A DNA stretch of 8,155 bases, from the NCBI GenBank assembly GCA_021802165.1, contig JAKAAU010000059.1, forward strand, positions 1 to 8,155, read 5' to 3'. Source of the DNA: Thermoplasmata archaeon (GTDB taxonomy: Archaea; Thermoplasmatota; Thermoplasmata; Thermoplasmatales; Thermoplasmataceae). Position numbers and translations under genes: made by a program. Below are positions 1 to 5,881 of the stretch, in pieces; position 1 is the first letter of the stretch, and every line of letters starts with the position of its first letter. The notes under the pieces were generated by a model that saw only the letters and a list, made by a program, of their open reading frames with translations, was not told the DNA's origin and ran no database searches.

Positions 1-1542
1 GTTTTCATCGTTTAGATCCAGGCGTTCCGGGGAAGCGTTTATTTCCATTGCAGTTTTATATTTATAACAGTATTTTGCAACCTCATCTAGGTCAATTTGA
101 AATGGCTGTCTTTCATTTATTAACCTGCCTGTTGGATGACCTAAAATATTTACCATATTTGTTTTGATTGCATTTATAACCCTATCAGTCATATCATTTG
201 TATCCATGTTGGTATCCATATGCACAGAAGCTATAACCACATCCATGGACTTCAATGTATTTTCATCCAGATCTAAACTTCCATCCTTGAGTATATCAAC
301 CTCAGCTCCCTTTAAAATTTTTATGTTATATCTATCAGCTAAACTGTCAATTTTTTTGAAATATTCCATGAACTGGTTATCATCTAGCCCATGGGCTATT
401 TTTAAGTTTTTTGAATGATTTGTAATAGCTATATACTCATAATGCCTTTTTATTGCTGCGGTTGCCATCTCTTCGGTGGTGTTCATACCATCACTTTCTG
501 TTGTATGCAGATGCAGATCACCTCTTATCTCAGATAATTCAACTAATGAAGGAATTTTATGTGATAATGCAATTTCTATTTCTCCACGGTCTTCACGCAT
601 TTCAGGCGGAATATAATCCATGCCCAGTTCTCTGTATATCGCATCTTCGTCTTTGCCCTCTATTATATTTTTATCACCGGAATACAATCCATATTCATTT
701 AACTTATAATTGTGATCAATTGCAATCTTACGTACCTTTATGTTATGATCCTTGCTACCTGTGAAATATTGCAATGCTGAACCGAAGCTTCCAGGTTTTA
801 TCACCCTTAGATCACATGTGGTTCCTATATCAAGGAGCACGGTAGTTTTTGATTCGCCCCTGACAACTATAGATTTTACACCTACGTACTCAGTGAATAA
901 ATCCATTACCCTTTCCGGCCGTTCAGATATAACAAGTATATCAATATCTCCCACCGTTTCCCTCATTCTCCGGGTTGATCCAGCTATCTCACATCTGGAT
1001 ACTATGTTTTCAGATAAGAGATACGATACAATCTTTCTGGCTTCATTTAATCCAGTGCTCAATAAAATTCTAGATCCTGTGGCAGATATCATTGATATGT
1101 TTTTCAGGATAAGGGCCTCGCTTTTTTCTCCAAAACCAGGGATATCCCTTATTTTATGTTCCTCCGCGGCTTTTTTTAGGTCAGCAATATTTTTTATGCC
1201 AAGTTTATCATATAGAATCATTGCCTTTTTAGGCCCAAATCCCTCCATGCCGGAAAATTCACTGAAATCCACCGGAAACCTGTGTTTTAAATCCTCATAT
1301 TTAGCAATTTTTCCGGTTGTTAGATACTCTTCAATGTGTTCTGCAAGTCCTTTTCCGATTCCGGGGATCTCCATCAATCCCTTTATTCCATTCTTTTCAT
1401 AGATTTCTGAAATGTCATCCTGCATTGATTCTATGGATCTTGCAGCCCTCTGGTAAGCAAGTGCCTCAAAACGTGCTTTCTCATCAGTGCTCAGCATATA
1501 ATACATTTCATTGAACATGCGGGATAGTTCCACATTCTTCAT
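1..1542 (-). CDS. polX: DNA polymerase family X with PHP domain, C-terminus cut by window edge
   Basis: Reading the minus strand from ATG at 1542 gives an open frame of 514 codons with no stop before the window edge; the family is usually about 570 residues, so roughly 50-60 are missing. Domain order: N-terminal 8-kDa region with helix-hairpin-helix motifs (IPGIGKG near 59-65, IPGFGEK near 134-140); the family X palm with AGSTRR at 187-192 and the metal-binding GDID at 198-201, a third Asp at 244 (DLRVIKPGSFG), and YFTGSKDHN at 259-267; then a PHP domain with DLHLHT at 342-347, SDG at 350-352, NHS at 375-377, Glu414, His441 and GHPTGR at 468-473. The last PHP metal motif (D-x-H) would lie outside the window. 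The family fills short gaps in base excision repair, and the PHP part acts as a 3'-5' exonuclease or phosphatase. Position 375 is Asn where Asp is usual. No SD site; a TATA-like box about 24 bases upstream suggests a leaderless transcript. Confidence 0.95.
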   Translation of the reverse strand, partial: MKNVELSRMFNEMYYMLSTDEKARFEALAYQRAARSIESMQDDISEIYEKNGIKGLMEIPGIGKGLAEHIEEYLTTGKIAKYEDLKHRFPVDFSEFSGMEGFGPKKAMILYDKLGIKNIADLKKAAEEHKIRDIPGFGEKSEALILKNISMISATGSRILLSTGLNEARKIVSYLLSENIVSRCEIAGSTRRMRETVGDIDILVISERPERVMDLFTEYVGVKSIVVRGESKTTVLLDIGTTCDLRVIKPGSFGSALQYFTGSKDHNIKVRKIAIDHNYKLNEYGLYSGDKNIIEGKDEDAIYRELGMDYIPPEMREDRGEIEIALSHKIPSLVELSEIRGDLHLHTTESDGMNTTEEMATAAIKRHYEYIAITNHSKNLKIAHGLDDNQFMEYFKKIDSLADRYNIKILKGAEVDILKDGSLDLDENTLKSMDVVIASVHMDTNMDTNDMTDRVINAIKTNMVNILGHPTGRLINERQPFQIDLDEVAKYCYKYKTAMEINASPERLDLNDEN

Positions 1543-1560
1543 GATTGATAAACAGGTATA

Positions 1561-1572
1561 AAGATAAAAAGC
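1561..1572 (-). promoter_or_regulatory. TATA-like box for polX
   Basis: On the minus strand GCTTTTTATCTT is centred about 24-25 bases upstream of the polX ATG, with no SD complement in between. This spacing fits an archaeal TATA box driving a leaderless mRNA. It is the best candidate in the 75-base gap between polX and the upstream membrane-protein gene, but A+T richness makes chance matches common. Confidence 0.4.
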
Positions 1573-1617
1573 TATTGCATAATTTTATTGTTATTGAATC
1601 AGAGGAACTTCTCATGA

Positions 1618-1998
1618 TTATTTCAGATCTAAAGTCCTTTTGATTCCTAGCATGACAGCATAGTTGCTGATTATACCAATTGATAAGAGCATTTGAATGT
1701 ATGGCATAAATTCAACGTAAAAATTACTGGATTTGAATATAATAAATCCGGTTCCTGTTAATATTGTTATTATTATCAGTATAGTATTCACTGTTGCAAG
1801 ATGTTTCAATCTAGATATGTTTTTTACCATGAGATAGGACACTGCAGCCATAATGAGAAGCAATATTCCGGTGAATATATGGAAAACTAAAACTGGTGAA
1901 TTAATTGCATCATATATCTGGGATAAATAAAATCCTGTCATAATCTGCAAAAGTGTTATTCCGGACGTTGCCCAAAGAATTTTTTCTATATTATTCAA
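1618..1998 (-). CDS. Four-helix membrane protein, possibly a half-size heme A synthase (CtaA/COX15)-like fold
   Basis: A 126-residue hydrophobic protein with four likely membrane helices at about 7-27, 34-57, 67-89 and 98-119 and a basic loop between helices 2 and 3 (KNISRLKH, 59-66). I do not recognise it firmly. Helices 1-2 follow the spacing LQxxTG, a short loop, then Pro and His40 at the head of helix 2; this resembles one half of heme A synthase proteins, which exist in compact four-helix form in some archaea. The TG in helix 1 (21-22) recurs in helix 3 (81-82), hinting at internal duplication. However, helix 4 has no His, so heme ligation is doubtful. The start is TTG at 1998; no ATG lies nearby and the SD site AGAGGT is ideally placed. 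It begins 25 bases after the S9 peptidase stop and is probably co-transcribed with it. Confidence 0.75.
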   Translation of the reverse strand: MNNIEKILWATSGITLLQIMTGFYLSQIYDAINSPVLVFHIFTGILLLIMAAVSYLMVKNISRLKHLATVNTILIIITILTGTGFIIFKSSNFYVEFMPYIQMLLSIGIISNYAVMLGIKRTLDLK

Positions 1999-2004
1999 AT
2001 ATGT

Positions 2005-2018
2005 ACCTCTTAATCACC
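2005..2018 (-). promoter_or_regulatory. Double Shine-Dalgarno site deciding a TTG start
   Basis: On the minus strand, GGTGAT (2013-2018) and AGAGGT (2005-2010) lie in tandem in the 25-base gap after the S9 peptidase stop. Both match parts of the archaeal anti-SD complement (AGGAGGTGAT). AGAGGT stands six bases before TTG at 1998, which supports this TTG as the start of the 126-residue membrane protein. Confidence 0.7.
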
Positions 2019-2023
2019 ATTCT

Positions 2024-3787
2024 TTATTTATATTCATTAAAGAAATCTATTGTTTCCTTATATTGCTGAATCATATGATCCTTTTCTCTGAAACCGTGGC
2101 CCTCCCTTGGATAAACCAGAAGTCTGACCTGTTTTCCCTTTTCCTTGAGGAATCTATAAAACTCATAATACTGTCCAATAGGCACATAAGGGTCTTCAAC
2201 GCCATGCATGAGAAGTATCGGAGTTTTTACATCATGATCCATTCTTATGGCAGAAAACTTATCGTAAAGATTAAAACTATATGGATCCTCATTCATATGT
2301 ATCCTATCCCAGTTATACAGATTCGATACCCCGTGGAAACTTATCCAGTCCGAGATTCCATATAAGGACACGGAGGCCCTGAATATATCAGATTTCATGA
2401 TAGCAAGTGCGGACATATAACCTCCGTAGGATCCACCTGTTATGTAAATCCTATCAGTATCCACCAGTCCGGAAGCTTTGAGATATTCTATTCCGGAAAT
2501 GATATCCTCAAAATCCATCCCACCGAGATCGCCTATGTTGGATTCTGCATAGTTTCTCCCCACGCCAATGCTACCGCGGTAATTAGGAAGAAATACTGAG
2601 AATCCGGCTCCTGAATAAAGAGTAGTTCTATCCATGAAAGCTGAGTATGAAAATGATGTGGGTCCACCGTGTATATATACTATCAATGGATTTTTCTCGT
2701 TCTCACATCTGAGGAATCCGTAAATGATTTTCCCATCTTTGGATTTCCACTCAACCCTTCTGGAGGGATAAGCCTTCAATTTCTGGAGTTCGCTGTTTAT
2801 TGATGACCTTACCATACGATTTTTATTTATGAGAACCACTTCGGCTATGTCATTTTCATTGGAGTATGAAAATACAGCAAGTTCTCCATTAATTGCAAAT
2901 GACGGTGAAAACACAGGATAAACTATGCCAGATCCTTCCCATATTATATTGTTATCCTCTAGCGACCTTATTTTGAAACCGCCCATCTTATTTTCAAGAA
3001 CATACGTTTTATTATTGTTGAATATTACATGTGAAATAGTAAATTCTGAATTTTCTGTGAGATTTTTTGCCATCCCATTCTCAATAAGGATTATGTCACC
3101 GGATATTACGCCCCTATCGCTCATTATTGACTCGAGAACAGAAACCCTGCTTCCGGAAACTGAAATTTTGCCTATCTGCCTGAATCCGGGGTCATAAACG
3201 GTTTCTACTTTTCCATTAAGGTCTATTCTGGATAATTTTGCGGTATACCAGCAGCTCTCCATGGGATTTTCAGATGTTACTGCATATATTGAGCTGCCAT
3301 CGGTATTAAATTCCCATATATGGATATTCTCTGTTATTTTTTTTATTCCGGTATTTAAGTCAAGCATGTACAATTCAATTAACCGATCGCTCTCTTCGAA
3401 GAAATATGCATCAGCTTCTTTCTTTTCCTTCTTTGCCTTCCCTGAAAAAATAATTCTTTTTCCCATCCATAGAGCCTGATCTATATCTCCATTGAAATTT
3501 ATCTCCAATCCTGTTCCTTCTGTGCTGAATATATTAATTTTCCCGCCGGTCGTATAAAGCAATCTTCCATCAGCGGAAAAATCCATATATCCAATTCCGG
3601 ATGCATCTATTCTATGCTGAAGCTTTAACTCTGGATCGTAGATATAAATGGATTTATTTACTTCCTTTTTTCTGTAAAGCTTATAATTGTCAGAAACCAG
3701 GGCAGCAATGGCTGTTCCATCTTTGTTTATAATTACGCTCTCTATATTTTTAAATTTTAAAAAATCTTCAACAGTTTGGTCTTCCAT
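2024..3787 (-). CDS. S9-family serine peptidase (acylaminoacyl-peptidase / prolyl oligopeptidase-like)
   Basis: A 587-residue protein, close to the usual length of archaeal acylaminoacyl-peptidases. Residues up to about 330 are strand-rich, with recurring short segments ending in Asp/Gly turns, as expected for a beta-propeller that restricts access to the active site. The alpha/beta hydrolase domain follows: oxyanion-hole segment HGGP at 373-376, PNYRGSIGVG at 401-410, GGMDFEDI at 422-429, nucleophile Ser453 in GGSYGGYMS, Asp532 in HGVEDPYVP and His564 in REGHGF complete the triad. It likely cleaves short peptides in the cytoplasm, including acylated or Pro-containing N-termini; exact specificity cannot be read from sequence. 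No signal peptide is seen. The start ATG at 3787 lacks an SD site but has a TATA-like box about 29 bases upstream. The four-helix membrane gene follows it directly. Confidence 0.95.
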   Translation of the reverse strand: MEDQTVEDFLKFKNIESVIINKDGTAIAALVSDNYKLYRKKEVNKSIYIYDPELKLQHRIDASGIGYMDFSADGRLLYTTGGKINIFSTEGTGLEINFNGDIDQALWMGKRIIFSGKAKKEKKEADAYFFEESDRLIELYMLDLNTGIKKITENIHIWEFNTDGSSIYAVTSENPMESCWYTAKLSRIDLNGKVETVYDPGFRQIGKISVSGSRVSVLESIMSDRGVISGDIILIENGMAKNLTENSEFTISHVIFNNNKTYVLENKMGGFKIRSLEDNNIIWEGSGIVYPVFSPSFAINGELAVFSYSNENDIAEVVLINKNRMVRSSINSELQKLKAYPSRRVEWKSKDGKIIYGFLRCENEKNPLIVYIHGGPTSFSYSAFMDRTTLYSGAGFSVFLPNYRGSIGVGRNYAESNIGDLGGMDFEDIISGIEYLKASGLVDTDRIYITGGSYGGYMSALAIMKSDIFRASVSLYGISDWISFHGVSNLYNWDRIHMNEDPYSFNLYDKFSAIRMDHDVKTPILLMHGVEDPYVPIGQYYEFYRFLKEKGKQVRLLVYPREGHGFREKDHMIQQYKETIDFFNEYK

Positions 3788-3810
3788 AATCTGATAATGG
3801 CTTTCATTAT

Positions 3811-3821
3811 TTAATTTTATA
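3811..3821 (-). promoter_or_regulatory. TATA-like box for the S9 peptidase gene
   Basis: The minus strand reads TATAAAATTAA, centred about 29 bases upstream of the peptidase ATG at 3787. No SD site intervenes, so a leaderless or very short-leader transcript is plausible. It is a better match to the archaeal TATA consensus than surrounding A+T-rich sequence. Confidence 0.5.
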
Positions 3822-3940
3822 CGTTGCTCTTCTCTGTAGAGTCTCTGAATTTACTGCCATATCCCCATAGTATAATATAGACATTTGTTGCATGTATTCA
3901 GGAATGTAGATATTTATAATCACATTGGCTGTTACATTGC

Positions 3941-3960
3941 AAATATTTTCAAAAATATTT
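3941..3960. repeat. Perfect inverted repeat, 9-base arms with 2-base spacer
   Basis: AAATATTTT (3941-3949) and its exact reverse complement AAAATATTT (3952-3960) flank the spacer CA. It lies about 110-130 bases upstream of the XdhC-like gene and a little further from the peptidase start. It may be an operator for a dimeric regulator, or a chance product of an almost pure A/T tract. Confidence 0.5.
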
Positions 3961-3972
3961 TAATTAATTAAA
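3959..3972. repeat. Perfect 14-base A/T palindrome
   Basis: TTTAATTAATTAAA is self-complementary over 14 bases and adjoins the preceding inverted repeat, sharing its last two bases. Together they form a symmetrical block of 32 bases with one G/C pair. A role as operator or bendable DNA is only an inference. Confidence 0.45.
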
Positions 3973-3973
3973 T

Positions 3974-4002
3974 TTTATTGCATATTTGATTCCTTTATTG
4001 CA
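3974..4002. repeat. Direct repeat TTTATTGCA, 20-base period
   Basis: TTTATTGCA occurs at 3974-3982 and again at 3994-4002, a 20-base period, about two turns of B-DNA, so both copies face nearly the same side. Two more TTGCA cores lie at 3888-3892 and 3937-3941 in the same gap. Same-face repeats upstream of a promoter fit a regulator binding as a multimer, but no regulator gene is in the window. Confidence 0.4.
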
Positions 4003-4056
4003 AAGAAATATAACAAATTTGATATTTTAGCTTGTATCGGAATAATTTTTGAAAAA

Positions 4057-4066
4057 AGCTTTAAGT
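4057..4066 (+). promoter_or_regulatory. TATA-like box for the XdhC-like gene
   Basis: AGCTTTAAGT-like sequence is centred about 24 bases upstream of the ATG at 4086 and only about 10 upstream of the ATG at 4071. If this is the TATA box, a leaderless mRNA would start at 4086. An alternative A/T element at about 4041-4050 would suit the ATG at 4071 instead. Neither start has an SD site. Confidence 0.35.
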
Positions 4067-4070
4067 AATT

Positions 4071-4832
4071 ATGTATTTGAAAAATATGTATGATGATATA
4101 ATTTCCATGCAAGCTGACCTGCAGGCGGGCAGGAAGGATTATGCTATTGCAACTGTAATAAAAACAGCTGGCTCTTCCATAGCAAAGCCGGGATTTAAAA
4201 TTCTGATAACAGGGGGAACGGTGATATACGGAACCCTGGGCAGTCCATCACTGGATAATGTTGTTTTAAAAGAGGCTGAAAAAGTAATAGAAAAAAATGA
4301 AACAAAATATTTAAAAATCGCACTGGACAAAGATAATACAACCTCGGATTATGCAATGAATACTACCTGTGGCGGCATGATAGAGCTTTTTATTGAGCCA
4401 TATGTGCACCGAAGGAGCATGGTTATACTCGTCGAATCATTTAACGATAAACTGCTTGATGCACTTAAGGCGCTTGTATCATACACAGGCTTGACCCCTG
4501 AGGTCTATAATATTAATAATGAAAATGACTCAAAACATATAATGGAATCCGATTTCACCGATGATTTCGTATTATTAATTACAAAAACAGAAAATGAAAT
4601 ACCGTATATATCGCATTTTCTTATTAAAAAACCCAGATATCTGGCAATTGTCTCCAGCAGAAACAGGTTTAACAGAGACATGGAAACTGTACTCAGAGAA
4701 CACCCGGATGCTGATAAAAATGCCATAAAATGCCCGGCGGGATTATCCATAAATGCTATTACAGTTAAAGAAATTGCAGTGAGCATAGTGGCTGAAATAA
4801 TAATGGAAAAAAATAATAATAATTTAAAATAA
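4071..4832 (+). CDS. Diverged XdhC/CoxI-family protein
   Basis: A 253-residue protein with the two-domain layout of the XdhC/CoxI family, whose studied members insert or sulfurate the molybdenum cofactor of xanthine- and CO-dehydrogenase-type enzymes. N-terminal domain: ATVIKTAGSS (27-36), KPGFKI (39-44) and TTCGGMIELFIEP (98-110) with the conserved Cys100. C-terminal domain: VSSRNRF (194-200), CPAGLSINA (221-229) and KEIAVSIVAEII (233-244) match the family's GS-R, PxGLdIga and EIAvSIlAEi blocks. Two signatures are eroded: the usual GGG-x-x-E reads GSPSLD (57-62), and the dinucleotide-type GxGH at the start of the second domain is replaced by VESFND (121-126). No molybdoenzyme gene is present nearby. 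The start may be Met6 at 4086, which suits the TATA-like box and the family N-terminus. Its last codons (KNNNNLK) run into the convergent queD gene. Confidence 0.85.
   Translation: MYLKNMYDDIISMQADLQAGRKDYAIATVIKTAGSSIAKPGFKILITGGTVIYGTLGSPSLDNVVLKEAEKVIEKNETKYLKIALDKDNTTSDYAMNTTCGGMIELFIEPYVHRRSMVILVESFNDKLLDALKALVSYTGLTPEVYNINNENDSKHIMESDFTDDFVLLITKTENEIPYISHFLIKKPRYLAIVSSRNRFNRDMETVLREHPDADKNAIKCPAGLSINAITVKEIAVSIVAEIIMEKNNNNLK
4807..4829 (-). terminator. U-rich terminator of the queE-folE-queD operon
   Basis: On the minus strand, just after the queD stop, the sequence is TTTTAAATTATTATTATT followed by seven T residues. Archaeal transcription often ends at such T-runs without a hairpin. 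The tract is at the same time the A-rich end of the convergent XdhC-like gene. Confidence 0.45.
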
Positions 4833-4833
4833 T

Positions 4834-5304
4834 TTATTCTGTATAGGAGGCCAGATTTCCCGGTCCTTCATGTATAACAATTTTCATCCTAAAATCCTTT
4901 AAGATATCCTGGATTTTCTTATGAATTTCAATATAGCAATATTTTGCTATGTATTCTGCCGTATCCGCCGGATAGGGGAATATAAAAACATCATTTTCTG
5001 GCATCGTTCCCCTGTATCTTCCCCTTACTACTATATCAAGCATGCCGTTAATACTGCTGTCACGTATGTCCTTCTCAGGTACCATGAATTTATGATCCAT
5101 ATTATCTATTACCGGTTTTATGGCCTTCTTGACTATGGTAAAATCCATTAACATGCCCGAATCTTCTATAATCCCGGAGTCAATCAGAATATCTATTGAA
5201 TAATCATGCCCGTGGAATTTTTTGCATTTTTCGTTGTCCGGGACATAATGTCCTGAGCTCCAGGTTAACCCTTTCAGTCTTCCTGTAATTTCTATACCGT
5301 ACAT
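4834..5304 (-). CDS. queD: 6-carboxy-tetrahydropterin synthase (QueD / PTPS family)
   Basis: This member of the 6-pyruvoyl-tetrahydropterin synthase family probably converts dihydroneopterin triphosphate to 6-carboxy-5,6,7,8-tetrahydropterin, the second step to preQ0. Counting from ATG at 5304, zinc ligands are His19, His31 and His33, and Cys27 lies four residues before HGH: the CxxxHGH signature typical of QueD rather than of folate-type PTPS-III, which has Glu there. DHKF (70-73) supplies the Asp/His pair and Glu146 the late catalytic Glu. At 156 residues it is longer than E. coli QueD (about 120), mostly from an insertion between DHKF and TAEYIA (115-120). A GTG at 5313 would add three residues, but it lies inside the SD site GGGTGA that serves ATG 5304, so I prefer the ATG. 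The gene starts one base after the folE stop and ends one base from the convergent XdhC-like gene. Confidence 0.93.
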   Translation of the reverse strand: MYGIEITGRLKGLTWSSGHYVPDNEKCKKFHGHDYSIDILIDSGIIEDSGMLMDFTIVKKAIKPVIDNMDHKFMVPEKDIRDSSINGMLDIVVRGRYRGTMPENDVFIFPYPADTAEYIAKYCYIEIHKKIQDILKDFRMKIVIHEGPGNLASYTE

Positions 5305-5305
5305 T

Positions 5306-5881
5306 TTATTCACCCATCATCTTCAAAGCTTCTGACTTCAGCGATTCCAGTTCCTTCTTCACGATATCATTATACTTAACAGATGATGTCACCATTGTGG
5401 CACCTTCCTGCCTGACACCGCGCATCATCATGCACATATGCTGCCCCTTGGCTGTAACCATTACAAAGAGCGGATTCAGATTTTCATATAACAGTTCAAC
5501 TATTTCGGATGTCATATTTTCCTGCAACTGGGGCTTGCTGGCTATCTTGTTAACCGCCCTGACAAGTTTGCTCACCCCTGCTATATACCCTGATGGTTTC
5601 GGCAGATATGCTATATTTACCGTGCCGAAAAACGGAAGCAAATGATGGGAACACATTGAATAAAATGAAATATTCTTCATGATAACCATGCTCTCATGGC
5701 CAGAAACCTTGAATTTTGTAAAGGCAAAATTCCTTGTCCCGTACCATTCTCTGTAAAAATTTTCAATTCTGCCGGGTGTATTCTTTAATTCTTCTTCATT
5801 GAACCATCCATACTCATTATGCAAGTTGTATACAAGCTGTTCTATGCTGTCACGCAGTATTTTTTCGTTTTTTTGTTCCAT
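5306..5881 (-). CDS. folE: GTP cyclohydrolase I (type IA, FolE)
   Basis: FolE opens GTP to 7,8-dihydroneopterin triphosphate plus formate, the entry step for the two flanking genes. The 191-residue protein has the full catalytic core: TPGRIENFY (35-43), SMCSHHLLPFFG (75-86) with zinc ligands Cys77 and His80 and catalytic His79, GVSKLVRAVNKIA (102-114), PQLQE (117-121), and QHMCMMMRGVRQ (147-158) with His148, zinc ligand Cys150 and phosphate-binding Arg154. The usual RRPQ/QRPQ segment is SKPQ here, a conservative Arg-to-Lys change at a position expected to contact triphosphate. Most archaea use the unrelated-by-signature type IB enzyme (MptA/FolE2) instead, so a type IA enzyme in an archaeal context is notable. 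The ATG at 5881 directly abuts the queE stop and has an AGAGGTG SD site within the last queE codons. Confidence 0.96.
   Translation of the reverse strand: MEQKNEKILRDSIEQLVYNLHNEYGWFNEEELKNTPGRIENFYREWYGTRNFAFTKFKVSGHESMVIMKNISFYSMCSHHLLPFFGTVNIAYLPKPSGYIAGVSKLVRAVNKIASKPQLQENMTSEIVELLYENLNPLFVMVTAKGQHMCMMMRGVRQEGATMVTSSVKYNDIVKKELESLKSEALKMMGE
5310..5315 (-). promoter_or_regulatory. Shine-Dalgarno site for queD inside folE
   Basis: GGGTGA on the minus strand is five bases before the queD ATG at 5304 and lies across the final Gly and Glu codons of folE. It contains the alternative GTG start (5313), which makes that GTG unlikely to be used. Confidence 0.65.

Larger units (their letters stand above)
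3788..4070. promoter_or_regulatory. Divergent control region between the S9 peptidase and the XdhC-like gene
   Basis: This 283-base gap separates two divergently transcribed genes and is the only sizeable non-coding stretch in the window. It is very A+T-rich between about 3900 and 4050. It holds a TATA-like box for each gene, an inverted repeat with 9-base arms, an adjoining 14-base perfect palindrome, and four copies of TTGCA of which two are in the longer form TTTATTGCA. I find no convincing protein-coding frame or structured RNA in it. Confidence 0.6.

Noticed and set aside
752..1402. 216-residue plus-strand open frame, with further plus-strand frames at 164-418, 453-764 and 1317-1514
   Set aside because: All lie antisense to polX, whose minus-strand frame is continuous with full family motifs. 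The plus-strand translations show no family pattern.
1600..1617. Possible hairpin terminator around GAGGAACTTCTC after the four-helix membrane gene
   Set aside because: The arms do not pair properly when checked base by base, and no T-run follows directly.
2063..3479. Plus-strand open frames at 2063-2365, 2925-3197 and 3261-3479
   Set aside because: They are antisense to the intact S9 peptidase gene and show no recognisable protein features.
3870..3910. TATAATATA followed by ATG at 3892, a possible tiny gene or RNA start
   Set aside because: The frame ends after five codons (MYSGM) and no folded RNA is evident. The TATA-like string is expected in such A+T-rich sequence.
4087..4117. C/D-box small RNA suggested by ATGATGA and a later CTGA
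   Set aside because: The boxes fall in the XdhC-like coding sequence, the spacing is wrong for a guide, and no D'/C' pair or terminal stem is seen.
4834..5313. queD starting at GTG 5313
   Set aside because: The GTG lies inside the SD site GGGTGA that is correctly spaced for ATG 5304, and it would overlap folE.
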